Source: Acetobacter okinawensis JCM 25146 | Lineage (GTDB): Bacteria > Pseudomonadota > Alphaproteobacteria > Acetobacterales > Acetobacteraceae | Direction of reading: 5' to 3' | Assembly (NCBI RefSeq): GCF_000613865.1 | Contig: NZ_BAJU01000002.1 | Location: forward strand, 124,001-188,000 | DNA: 64,000 nt | Part shown: one piece after another, positions 56,088 to 64,000 of the stretch | Layout of the letters: the number at the start of each line of letters is the position of its first letter | Numbering within the stretch: position 1 is the first letter of the stretch | Made by a program: the position numbers and the translations under genes | Notes under the pieces: generated by a model | Database searches by the model: none | The model's input: the letters and a program-made list of their open reading frames with translations, nothing else | What the model was told of the DNA's origin: nothing

Positions 56088-56657
56088 CTATCGCCCTCCC
56101 AAGGCAGGCTGGGCTTTAGGTAAAGTGTATGCCGCAAACCACAGCAGGTAGATGCACAAACCGGCCACCACACCAGCACACCAAATAAATGGCATAGCCA
56201 TGGGTTGCCCATAAAGAGGTACGATTGCCAACGGAATATAAGCAAGTGTGCGTCCTACTCCCTTCCATGAAAGAAATTCGGACGTAATTCCCGGCGTGCA
56301 GCCGCATGAAAGACTGGTGCGTCCCCGCATGAGGTTAACACTCATGGCCAGAGCAAATATTACCAGCATTGCGGTAATGGCTACCCCACCCCACAGGACA
56401 TAACGACCAGACATCATGGCTAAACCCGCCAGCAGTTCTACAATGCCCAGCCCCCATGCCATAGGTTCAAGCATAAAGGCTGGCAGTAGACGATACCCTG
56501 CCAATAAAGTCAGAAACGTGTCGTGATTCTTCAGCTTGGCAAAACCTGCCAATACAAACAGGCTTCCCATCCCACCTGCACAGACCGGAGCCAGACCCAG
56601 AAAAAGTGACGATACCACACGGGTCTCCATAAACGGCATGGCCATAACCATGCTCAT
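56088..56657 (-). CDS. mauE: MauE, membrane protein for amine dehydrogenase maturation
   Basis: 189 aa with four to five hydrophobic segments and the family motif SLSCGCTPG, a Cys pair thought to pass electrons or disulfides to MauD, plus MGSLFVLAGFAKLKNHDTFL at the start of the DoxX-like core. ATG 56657 overlaps the stop of the heavy-chain gene once that gene's frameshift is repaired (ATGA), which supports both the repair and the start. Confidence 0.9.
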   Translation of the reverse strand: MSMVMAMPFMETRVVSSLFLGLAPVCAGGMGSLFVLAGFAKLKNHDTFLTLLAGYRLLPAFMLEPMAWGLGIVELLAGLAMMSGRYVLWGGVAITAMLVIFALAMSVNLMRGRTSLSCGCTPGITSEFLSWKGVGRTLAYIPLAIVPLYGQPMAMPFIWCAGVVAGLCIYLLWFAAYTLPKAQPALGGR

Positions 56658-57852
56658 TCTTCTCCGGGTGCAACCGTAAAGGTTACTGAGGTACCAAGCT
56701 TTTTAATCGTTCTCAACAGATGTCCCGTCTGCGCATCATAGACGAAGAGGTCACCATCTGTATCTGTTGTAAACATAAGTGGATGATCGTCCTGTGTTAC
56801 CCCCACCATGTTACTGGTCTTTTTGAGTGGAATACGGCGCAGCTCTTATGTGTCTGCGCGTCATAAACCCAGACTTCGGTACCATCTTCCTTATGTGTCC
56901 AGAATGTGCCGCGATGCATGAGCACATACAATTCATGATCCGATTGATGTAGCGCAATCAACTGAATGCCACCCGGCCGCCATGTGGTCTCGAATGGGGC
57001 GGAGGCATCGGACGCGGGTTTCATGCCAGCGCCGACCTGCAGCGACCAAGGCGCTTCCACTGTGCTATTTGCTCCCAGGTGGGCTGGGTAGATGTTCCCG
57101 GTGTAGGATAGAAAATAGGCTTCGCCCGTTTTGGTAACAGATGGACTGTTTTCAAAAACAGCATCTTTGTCAGGTGCGAAAAATACCGCAGAATGCGTCA
57201 TGCTGGCCTTTCCGTCCTCACCCAGGGACACATTGGCCAGCGTTCCATCCGCACAGAGGGATGAAAAACCATTGGTGCCCCAAGGATAAGTCAGGGCACA
57301 ACCCGGAAGATCCACAGACTGGATCACCTTGTGCGCATGTGTATCCACCACTTCCACCCCATTATTGGGGCTCATCTGGTAAACATACGCGTAGGAGGCT
57401 CCTACATTCAAAGTCAAACTATTACGCTTGGGAGTGATCAGTGCACGAGCAGGTAACTCTTCGTCTGATGTCAGCTTGAGTGTGCGGGCATCATACTCTG
57501 CAAGCAGATCGTACCGCGCACCACGGTTGCCATGCGCCCATGTGGTTTCTCCCACATAAAAACGACTGGCATCCGGGACCATGGCTACATTGGGATTGTA
57601 CGCAGCCTGAACCATACCCAACAAGGCACCCCGGTCAGCATCGACCACATAAACGCGGCCATCCTTGGCGTGAGTGCCAGCAGAATCCATGACCAGAATG
57701 GTATGAGGCGTATAGGGCTTGAGCGTAACAACATCGCTCTGCTCGGTCTGCAGAACAGGTTCTGCTGCCAGCGCATTTCCACCCAACGTGACTATTGCAA
57801 CGCCCCCTAGAAGGGAAAGCGCAAAACTTCTACAAGAATTATGAAAAAACAT
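56654..57852 (-). pseudogene. mauB: Amine dehydrogenase heavy chain (beta-propeller), paralog 1, one frameshift near the C-terminus
   Basis: Non-catalytic heavy subunit that binds the TTQ light chain. It has a signal peptide (ALSLLGGVAIVTLGGNALAA) and a seven-bladed propeller with landmarks RVYVVDADRGALLGMV, PGCALTYPWGTNGFSSLCAD and FWTHKEDGTEVWVYDAQTHK. Straight after this last motif the frame shifts near 56845 and ends early at 56797. In the correct frame it continues ELRRIPLKKTSNMVG and FTTDTDGDLFVYDAQTG to a TGA at 56654, overlapping mauE. Repaired length (about 399 aa) is normal. It begins 211 bases after the hydrolase gene, the largest gap in the block. Confidence 0.85.
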
Positions 57853-58063
57853 GCTGCCTGTTTCTTTCGGGATCGAAACGGTTTTCTCATACTATGCAGA
57901 CACTCTCAGGCTGGCAAGGGCAATAATGTGCCTTATGACCCATCGGGAAAGACAAAACGCAACAACAGGCTATCAGAACAGAAATTTTATGAACATCTAG
58001 AGCTACATACCCGTCCAGACCTTAAAAATTAAAGCACCAGAAAGGTGTGATATATTCAAATCT

Positions 58064-60010
58064 TTATGGGTGTGCGCCCATACGGTTCACCACAGGCAGG
58101 TCCACCCGACTCTCATCCTCATAAAGCTGCACGGTCATTGCTTTATAGGCTTCTGGTTGAGCCAGAAAAATATTATCCACAAAGGTCTGTGGGTTCCGAT
58201 CGTAAAGTGGAAACCAGCTTGACTGGACCTGAACCATAATGCGATGGCCTGGCAGAAAAGTATGATTGGCCACAGGAAGGTAAAAACCGTACATCTGTGG
58301 TGTATTGGCAGGCACCGCTTCTGGTTTGTTCAGGCCATTCCTGTATCGCCCACGGAAAATATCTGCACTGATCATAAGCTGATACCCTCCCAGTTCAGGC
58401 TGGTCGGCAACCTCATCTGGGTAAACGTCTACCACCTTTACCACAAAATCAACATCTGTGCCCGATATTGCAGCTTTGAGATGCGCATAAGGCTGTCCAC
58501 GCACTGTCAGAGGTGCTTGCAACACTTCTGAGACAAACGCCACTACGTCTGTTCTACCTGATGCCTCCCGCTGGTCATCCACCAGCCAGTTGTGCCACGT
58601 TGACCCCGCACCATCCATGGCCAGAATGGGTCTGTGCCGATACGGGACCGGTCTGGTAGGATCAGACACATAGGCAACTGAGGCATTGAGCGGACCGGCC
58701 TGATTTGTGAAGACAAGTTTGTGGTCGGGCCTGAAAGCTGCGGGAATCATATCTGCGGTTTTGGCGGGAGTATCTAGGTTAACCAGAGGCCATGCAGGCA
58801 AACTCTCCCAACGGTTTTCTCCCGTTACAAAAGCCACAACAGGTGGTGTCTGAGCGGATCGCCCCCAAAGAGCCGAAGCCAGAAAAGGAGCCAGAATCTG
58901 CTGCCGAAAATAAACTCCGGTATCACTCCCGAATTCTATGGTGCCTAGCTGCGCCCCCTTCCTGATTTCTCCCCCATGGAACCATGGTCCTATGACTAGA
59001 TGCAGCATGTCTCCTTGGCTGTCATGTGGTTTCATGGCGTAATATGTTGCCATGGTACCGTAAATGTCTTCCTGGTCCCACAAGCTGTGCACTAGCATTG
59101 TTGGAATATGCACGGGCTGGCGGGCCATAATTTTATCCACCGCCTGAGCCTGCCAGAAGCTATCATAAGCAGGATGAGCCAGAACAGCTCTATAAAAACC
59201 AATCTGCTGCATCCCCCGCGCATTACCCAAGGCCCCTGCGGATACTGCGTTCATATAGGTATCGTAATCGTCGTAATGTGAGGACCACCATATTTCCGAA
59301 TTATCTCGTGTCGCTCCTTGCTCATACAGGTAAGGCAGCATCTGCTCACGGAATGCACCATTGTGGAACCAGTCATCCCCACGCCAACCATCCACCATCG
59401 CATTCATCGGCACGGCAGCTTTCAGGGCAGGGTGTGGATGCACAAGCCCCATAAGCACTAGAAAACCATCGTAGGAAATGCCTAGAAGACCCACACGGCC
59501 ATTGGATTGAGGCAGGTTTTTAACCAGCCAGTCTATTGTGTCGTAAGCATCTGTTGATTCATCTGTTCCGCCAGATTTGGGTGCTGCAAGCGGCTTTTGC
59601 ATGACATAGTCACCTCCAGAGTCATACTTTCCCCGCACATCTTGCAGAACTCGAATATAACCACCTTCTTTAATCATATCAGACATGTTGTCATAACCGT
59701 GCAGAGCCACATCCATATGGCTACTATGCTGATTATGTGCCATCTGGTCGGCATCATAGGGCGTGCGTGTCAGTAAAATAGGAGCATTATGCACATTGTT
59801 AGGTAGTAAAATAACTGTATGTAGTTTTACCCCATCTCGCATGGGGATCATGATATCTCGTCGTGTGTAATCAAAGCCGTTGTTAACAGCATGAAAATGG
59901 GAAGGCATATCCAATTCACGCGCACCAGAGGGTGCGACACAGAAAGAGATATCACCGGCCAAAAAACCTGTAGAAATAAAAAGATTTAGAATTATTTTTT
60001 TTAAAAACAT
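58064..60010 (-). CDS. Alpha-amino-acid ester hydrolase (CocE/NonD family), exported
   Basis: 648 aa. It hydrolyses esters, and in characterised Acetobacter and Xanthomonas enzymes also amides, of alpha-amino acids such as phenylglycine-type acyl donors. The alpha/beta-hydrolase nucleophile is in LLGISYDGF (Ser179), the acid in HSLWDQEDIYG (Asp312) and the base in GPWFHGGEIRKG (His345). VDGWRGDDWFHNGAFREQ and the jelly-roll C-terminal domain also match. A hydrophobic leader (KKIILNLFISTGFLAG) indicates export. It lies inside the amine-dehydrogenase block, 26 bases after the cytochrome gene, which suggests it supplies or modifies the substrate of the dehydrogenases; that link is inference. Confidence 0.88.
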   Translation of the reverse strand: MFLKKIILNLFISTGFLAGDISFCVAPSGARELDMPSHFHAVNNGFDYTRRDIMIPMRDGVKLHTVILLPNNVHNAPILLTRTPYDADQMAHNQHSSHMDVALHGYDNMSDMIKEGGYIRVLQDVRGKYDSGGDYVMQKPLAAPKSGGTDESTDAYDTIDWLVKNLPQSNGRVGLLGISYDGFLVLMGLVHPHPALKAAVPMNAMVDGWRGDDWFHNGAFREQMLPYLYEQGATRDNSEIWWSSHYDDYDTYMNAVSAGALGNARGMQQIGFYRAVLAHPAYDSFWQAQAVDKIMARQPVHIPTMLVHSLWDQEDIYGTMATYYAMKPHDSQGDMLHLVIGPWFHGGEIRKGAQLGTIEFGSDTGVYFRQQILAPFLASALWGRSAQTPPVVAFVTGENRWESLPAWPLVNLDTPAKTADMIPAAFRPDHKLVFTNQAGPLNASVAYVSDPTRPVPYRHRPILAMDGAGSTWHNWLVDDQREASGRTDVVAFVSEVLQAPLTVRGQPYAHLKAAISGTDVDFVVKVVDVYPDEVADQPELGGYQLMISADIFRGRYRNGLNKPEAVPANTPQMYGFYLPVANHTFLPGHRIMVQVQSSWFPLYDRNPQTFVDNIFLAQPEAYKAMTVQLYEDESRVDLPVVNRMGAHP

Positions 60011-60036
60011 TCAATTTCTCGTCTATATGTGCCCCT

Positions 60037-60624
60037 TCAATGTGAAGGAGAATTGCCCCCCATATTGGCCACTTCCTTCTGATCCAGTGCTGTACCGTAA
60101 ACCTGAAGCTTACCAACCGCTGCAGGGCAGGCGTGTAGCACTGATTCTACAACTGCCTTTCTATAAGCCTGTAAGCTGTAATCATGGAATGAACGTTTGC
60201 GTAAATTGTCCACTTCAGCAGCCGTATAAGGCTTGGCCCCAGTGGGTACGCTCCCTTTGCCCAGCGTAAAAACGACATAGTTCATAAGGTCAGCCAACTG
60301 CTGGGACGGTAGTTTGACAAATGCTACATTAGGTAAACGTATGATGTAATCCCGGCCTTCTGGAGAACATAAAAAAAATCCTGCTTGATCTAGAAGATCA
60401 GGCACCAGTGTTTTACTCGAATGTCCTTCCAAACCATGGCAACCAGCGCAATTCAGCAGATAATGTAAACGCGGCGGGGGAAACGCCCCTTCATTCCTTC
60501 CACTCTCGGCATGCACAGACTGCTCAGGGAACACCATAATTGCAAATGGCAGCATGAATAGTGCGTAAGAAAGAACCTGCAAAGACCTCCACTTCGGGCG
60601 ATTATGGAGTGTCTTCTTGAACAT
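60037..60624 (-). CDS. Periplasmic c-type cytochrome (system 2)
   Basis: 195 aa from ATG 60624, two bases after the light-chain stop. Signal peptide (VLSYALFMLPFAIMVFPEQSVHA), haem site NCAGCHGLEG, then EGRDYIIRLPNVAFVKL and LADLMNYVVFTLGKG, closely parallel to the cytochrome at 54222-54763. Where that paralog has VSMS, this one has VAFV, so the candidate methionine ligand is replaced by Phe. The C-terminus is about 40 residues longer. A likely electron acceptor for the amine dehydrogenase encoded by the two preceding genes. Confidence 0.87.
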   Translation of the reverse strand: MFKKTLHNRPKWRSLQVLSYALFMLPFAIMVFPEQSVHAESGRNEGAFPPPRLHYLLNCAGCHGLEGHSSKTLVPDLLDQAGFFLCSPEGRDYIIRLPNVAFVKLPSQQLADLMNYVVFTLGKGSVPTGAKPYTAAEVDNLRKRSFHDYSLQAYRKAVVESVLHACPAAVGKLQVYGTALDQKEVANMGGNSPSH

Positions 60625-60626
60625 AT

Positions 60627-61187
60627 TCAGGCCTGGCCAACAATAGCAGCTGTGGAACAATGATAAGTGGTCGATGTTGTACCAAAACACCAAATAATAT
60701 CATTGCTAGTCTGAGGTCGATATATCGGCATCTCCCGATCAGCCGTATTGCAATGACAATCAGGTGTGGACGCACACGTTGTTCGACCACAACAATCCCT
60801 GTAGGCAATAACATATTGCCGTCCATCTGATGGATTGCGACAGGTGCCGATCCACGAAACGGGGGACGGCTGAGTGCCCGGCGGACATGTATGCACACCA
60901 CCACCGCAGCAGCCACACAAGACCCCGTCAATAGCACAGTGCCGCCAATAATTGCATTTTGTTGGATCAACTGATTGTGCCAGACGGTCAAAGTCGGAAG
61001 CTGTGTTGGGTGGGACAGGCACACTAGCCCGGCTTTCCGCTTGCGCGCGCTGCACTGGCAAAAGTGGAAAGGCCCCAGAACCTGCAACAAAGGTCGAGAA
61101 CCAACCCAGAAACTGACGGCGCGGGGAATGCGAGGCCAGATGGCGTGTAAAAGTTTCTGTTACACGGTCAAAAAGAGGAACACGCAT
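60627..61187 (-). CDS. mauA: Amine dehydrogenase light chain (TTQ subunit), paralog 2
   Basis: 186 aa. It has a twin-arginine leader (HSPRRQFLGWFSTFVAG) and a mature core with CNYWRHCAIDGVLC, SWIGTCRNPSDG, IAYRDCCGR and NDIIWCFG. Both TTQ tryptophans are present (Trp112 and Trp166), 54 apart because three residues are inserted in the TCASTPDCHCNT loop, which also gains a cysteine. It differs substantially from paralog 1, so the duplication is not recent and the two enzymes may prefer different amines. It lies 64 bases after the heavy-chain gene and two bases before the cytochrome gene. Confidence 0.93.
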   Translation of the reverse strand: MRVPLFDRVTETFTRHLASHSPRRQFLGWFSTFVAGSGAFPLLPVQRAQAESRASVPVPPNTASDFDRLAQSVDPTKCNYWRHCAIDGVLCGCCGGGVHTCPPGTQPSPVSWIGTCRNPSDGRQYVIAYRDCCGRTTCASTPDCHCNTADREMPIYRPQTSNDIIWCFGTTSTTYHCSTAAIVGQA

Positions 61188-61251
61188 GACCGAAGCTGCC
61201 TTTCATCTTTGCCAGAAGGCATATTTTGAAAATATATTTTTCTTCGCAGAA

Positions 61252-62421
61252 TTACGGCGTGGGAACTACAAGAAAACCAGCTACCCTTGCCTCAATTGTT
61301 TTTGTCACCTCTCCACTCTCGGCAGAAAGAATAAACAGTTTACCCGATGGCTGCACAGCAAATAGCAATGGATGCTTGGTGTCCGGACTAACAGCAATGC
61401 TGGCTGTCGGGCCTGGTAAAACAATCCGCTGCAGCAACCGATGCTGCACGACATCATAAACCCAGACTTCCGTCCCATCCTGTTTATGGGTCCAGTATGG
61501 CCCCGTATGCATGAGCGCATACAGGCGGTTATCGGCTGTGTGCCAGAAAAACGGCTGTTTACCCCCTGGTCGCCATGCCAATTCCTGCACACCGGTACCG
61601 GCCTTGGGTTGGGATGCCGCCTCCTGCAAAGACCACGGTTGACCGAGCACTGGTTGTGCGGACAGAGTCGCCGGATAAACCATGCCTGTATATGTCACGA
61701 ACAAAGCCTGTCCAGTGCGCCTGTTTACCTGACTTTGCTCAAAAACAGGGTCTGTATCAGCATCAAAAAATGATTTTGTTTGAGTAACCTGAGCTTTTTT
61801 TCCGTCAAAAGCTACGTTGGTCAATGACCCGTTGCCACACAGGGAAGAAAAACCATTATGTGCCCACGGGAAAATAAGTGCACAACCTGGCGTATCCACC
61901 GTTCGGACAACTTTCCGGTCATGCAGATTGACAATGGAAACTCCAGTTGCTGGGCTCATATTAAAAATATATGCCCACTGGCCGTCTGCACTTAATTCCA
62001 AATTCTGCTGCTTGAAAACAGCAAGAGCCCGGGGCGGCAAGTCAATCTCATGTTCTAGAGCAAGGTGTGGTGTATCATATTCCTGTAAAAAATCCTCCCG
62101 CGTACCATGATCTTCCCGTGACCACATGCTGACAGCGGTATAAATTTTTGTTCTGTCGGAAGAAATGGCAAGGTTATCAATCATTTTTGCCGGAACGGTG
62201 CCAAGGATTGTTCCTTTGTCACCATCGTATAATGTAAAAGCAACGTTATTTGTTGCGATCAACGCCCAATGATCAGAAAAATGGGGAAGTGTAGCAACAT
62301 CACTTGTTTCAGCAGCCTGTGGTGGTGCAGGGGGCGCTGCCAGAGCAGACCCTCCTGAGCAGAGTAAAAAAGCAAAGAAGGCAAATGCCTTGTTCTGGCA
62401 TCTATGGCCAAAGCGGCGCAT
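61252..62421 (-). CDS. mauB: Amine dehydrogenase heavy chain (beta-propeller), paralog 2
   Basis: 389 aa. It has a signal peptide (NKAFAFFAFLLCSGGSALAA) and a seven-bladed propeller with FTLYDGDKGTILGTV, GATGV-like MSPATGVSIVNLHDRKVVRT, PGCALIFPWAHNGFSSLCGN and YWTHKQDGTEVWVYDVVQH, the last nearly identical to paralog 1. ATG 62421 is chosen because AAAGGG lies nine bases upstream; ATG 62430 would begin inside that site. The open frame extends to 62577 through the end of the TonB receptor gene and is not used. No frameshift here. Confidence 0.9.
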   Translation of the reverse strand: MRRFGHRCQNKAFAFFAFLLCSGGSALAAPPAPPQAAETSDVATLPHFSDHWALIATNNVAFTLYDGDKGTILGTVPAKMIDNLAISSDRTKIYTAVSMWSREDHGTREDFLQEYDTPHLALEHEIDLPPRALAVFKQQNLELSADGQWAYIFNMSPATGVSIVNLHDRKVVRTVDTPGCALIFPWAHNGFSSLCGNGSLTNVAFDGKKAQVTQTKSFFDADTDPVFEQSQVNRRTGQALFVTYTGMVYPATLSAQPVLGQPWSLQEAASQPKAGTGVQELAWRPGGKQPFFWHTADNRLYALMHTGPYWTHKQDGTEVWVYDVVQHRLLQRIVLPGPTASIAVSPDTKHPLLFAVQPSGKLFILSAESGEVTKTIEARVAGFLVVPTP

Positions 62422-62485
62422 ATTTTTCATCCCTTTTCTACCACGCCTCGTGCTGGCCAGCATAAACTGGCCAGCGCTCTTGCTA

Positions 62486-64000
62486 TTAGTAAGATGCCTT
62501 GATGGTGCCAAAGAATTCACGTACGGCACCGCGTTCGATGGACTGCATATCACCCGTGGCCGGGAAACCATTTTCACCCATCATGGCAATGTATTTTGCG
62601 TTGAAGAGGTTATAGACCATGAAGGACGCCTTGACGCCACGCAGCGGACCAACATCCCCAAAGTCATAGCTGGCACCAAGGTTGGCAAGCCAGTAAGCGG
62701 GAACATGTGTGTCGTTCAGGAGCGAATACTGGCGCTTGGAGTAGTAGTTTACATCCATCCAGGTGGAGGCCCCATGCCATGTGTAGCTGATGTTGGCTTT
62801 ATACATGACCGACGGATAGCCAGCCATTTTCTTGCCCTTCAGGTTACCATAGCCCGTGCAGTTACCATCATCGTCCGTTGCGTTACAGATCGGAAGATTG
62901 TGCCCATAAGTGAAGTGGTTGTAGCTGACCGAGTTGGTAATCGCGAGGCCATGAATTGGCACAAGCGTAACCACACCATCCACACCCCACTGGGATGCAC
63001 GGCGGGTATTGAGCAGCGTGGCCCCCTGATCTGCCCCACCAATACCAGTTGCACCAGAAATCAGACGGTTATGGTTATCGGAGTGGTAACCATCCACACC
63101 AGCCGTGATAAACTGCGAGGAGTAGCGATACCCAAGAACATACGTAAAGTCACGTTCGGGAGTGAGGCTCTTCTTGGCGGCACGGAAAGCAGCCTGATCC
63201 TGCAACATCCACGGGCCAGGAGACGTTGCACTTGCATAAGACGATGCGTTGAAGGGCCGCATATTTTCAGCAAAGTCAAAATACAGCTCATGCCCAGGCA
63301 GAAAGCGCCAGTCGAGGTTGACTGAGGGCAGGAATCCAGCAGCGGATGTAATGGAACCTTTTGGTCCCTGCGCGTTCAGGCCGGAATAATTACCCGTGGA
63401 ATCCCAAGCTATATTGCCACCACCTGTCTGCTGCACCGTGGATTTGAAACCATATGTTGCCGTCAGGTTATCCAGAATACGCCACCGATCCATGGCATGG
63501 AACTGGAATGTATTCGTATGCCAACGATAGGCCCAGCCTTTGGCAAACTCTGCACCATACACATCGTAAGGACCAGTCGTGCTCAGCGGAGAGCCCTGGC
63601 CAAGCTGTGGCTCGTTAAAGTAGCCTGTGCTGGCAGTCGCATCGTTGTGTTCGTACCAAATGCCAACATTAATATTGTGACGGGCAATCTTGTAATCCAG
63701 CGCAGACGTGAAGCCTTCGCGCATTTCACGGTTCATCCATACCTGCTCGGAAAGGGGAACCTGCCCGTCAACATAGTTGCCGTTGTCCGAACCATCAGCT
63801 GCACAGGTCCCAGCTGCGCTGGTCCCAGGAGAACAGACACCAGGTGCACTGTAGGTTGCGTTGGAAATATCGCGGTGTGCGTAAAGAACAGACTGCCAAC
63901 GCAGGTTATCGTTCAGGGCCATATCGAAGTTGATTCCTCCGATATAATCCTGGGTGGACTGACCTGCATCATACAGCTGTGTATAATTACCACTGACCAG
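62486..64000 (-). CDS. TonB-dependent receptor, C-terminal barrel (5' truncated by window edge)
   Basis: The frame is open to base 64000 (LVSGNYTQLYDAGQS before the internal Met at 63922), so the plug domain lies outside the window. What is seen is a TonB receptor barrel: DYKIARHNINVGIWYEHND, VNLDWRFLPGHELYFDFAEN, SLTPERDFTYVLGYRY, ending VYNLFNAKYIAMMGENGFP and FFGTIKASY. It ends 64 bases before the heavy-chain start, on the same strand, and probably imports the substrate of the amine dehydrogenase/ester hydrolase system. Iron-complex receptors share this fold, so iron uptake cannot be excluded. Confidence 0.9.
   Translation of the reverse strand: MVSGNYTQLYDAGQSTQDYIGGINFDMALNDNLRWQSVLYAHRDISNATYSAPGVCSPGTSAAGTCAADGSDNGNYVDGQVPLSEQVWMNREMREGFTSALDYKIARHNINVGIWYEHNDATASTGYFNEPQLGQGSPLSTTGPYDVYGAEFAKGWAYRWHTNTFQFHAMDRWRILDNLTATYGFKSTVQQTGGGNIAWDSTGNYSGLNAQGPKGSITSAAGFLPSVNLDWRFLPGHELYFDFAENMRPFNASSYASATSPGPWMLQDQAAFRAAKKSLTPERDFTYVLGYRYSSQFITAGVDGYHSDNHNRLISGATGIGGADQGATLLNTRRASQWGVDGVVTLVPIHGLAITNSVSYNHFTYGHNLPICNATDDDGNCTGYGNLKGKKMAGYPSVMYKANISYTWHGASTWMDVNYYSKRQYSLLNDTHVPAYWLANLGASYDFGDVGPLRGVKASFMVYNLFNAKYIAMMGENGFPATGDMQSIERGAVREFFGTIKASY

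Noticed and set aside
57841-58032. 63-codon plus-strand ORF between hydrolase and mauB1
   Set aside because: No start signal or domain; it overlaps the beginning of mauB1 on the opposite strand.
1-64000. CRISPR arrays, tRNA or rRNA genes, prophage
   Set aside because: No regularly spaced repeats, no tRNA-like cloverleaf with CCA-type end, no rRNA segments and no phage structural genes were seen on reading either strand.

Overview
This window most likely comes from an acetic acid bacterium (Acetobacteraceae, probably Acetobacter). The grounds are moderate GC content, an OprB-type sugar porin, a decayed copy of a sorbitol-dehydrogenase-type small subunit, an alpha-amino-acid ester hydrolase of the kind described from Acetobacter, many TonB receptors and IS5-family debris. 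This is inference; no rRNA or tRNA gene is present to fix the taxon.

Layout. 1-2.1 kb: the 3' end of an autotransporter with its terminator, a broken dehydrogenase small subunit, and a conserved protein of unknown function. 2.4-5.6 kb: a large c-di-GMP protein (GAF-GGDEF-globin-like-GAF-EAL) broken by three frameshifts. 5.7-10.3 kb: an AT-rich glycosyltransferase group (GtrB-like, a GT-C-like membrane protein, a frameshifted GtrII-like protein). 10.5-13.7 kb: a periplasmic glutaminase and the OprB porin. 13.7-23.8 kb: two divergent operons, one with a TonB receptor and a peptide-type ABC transporter, the other with a luciferase-like monooxygenase and two CMD/alkylhydroperoxidase proteins. 24.7-30.5 kb: an aryl-polyene-like type II fatty-acid-synthesis remnant without a ketosynthase, then an unknown lipoprotein. 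30.9-42.7 kb: a complete assimilatory nitrate operon (transporter, porin, NirB-NirD fusion, NasA-flavoprotein fusion, NasT, NasS). 43.1-48.9 kb: an RND efflux operon. 49.2-52.8 kb: a Rieske oxygenase with a divergent LysR regulator, and a frameshifted succinate-semialdehyde dehydrogenase. 53.0-53.6 kb: an IS5-family remnant.

53.6-64 kb (minus strand) is the most unusual part. It is an 11-gene co-directional block: TonB receptor, MADH heavy chain (mauB-2), MADH light chain (mauA-2), cytochrome c, alpha-amino-acid ester hydrolase, then a second MADH heavy chain (mauB-1), mauE, mauD, light chain (mauA-1), cytochrome c and a second mauD-like gene. Both light chains keep the two tryptophans that form the TTQ cofactor. 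The block looks like two paralogous periplasmic tryptophan-tryptophylquinone amine dehydrogenases joined to an outer-membrane importer and an ester/amide hydrolase.

A caution for the whole window: about 17 single-base frame breaks interrupt otherwise well conserved genes, and about seven lie in homopolymer runs. They could be assembly errors or real decay. Genes with an internal break are labelled pseudogene here, but many may be intact in the cell.
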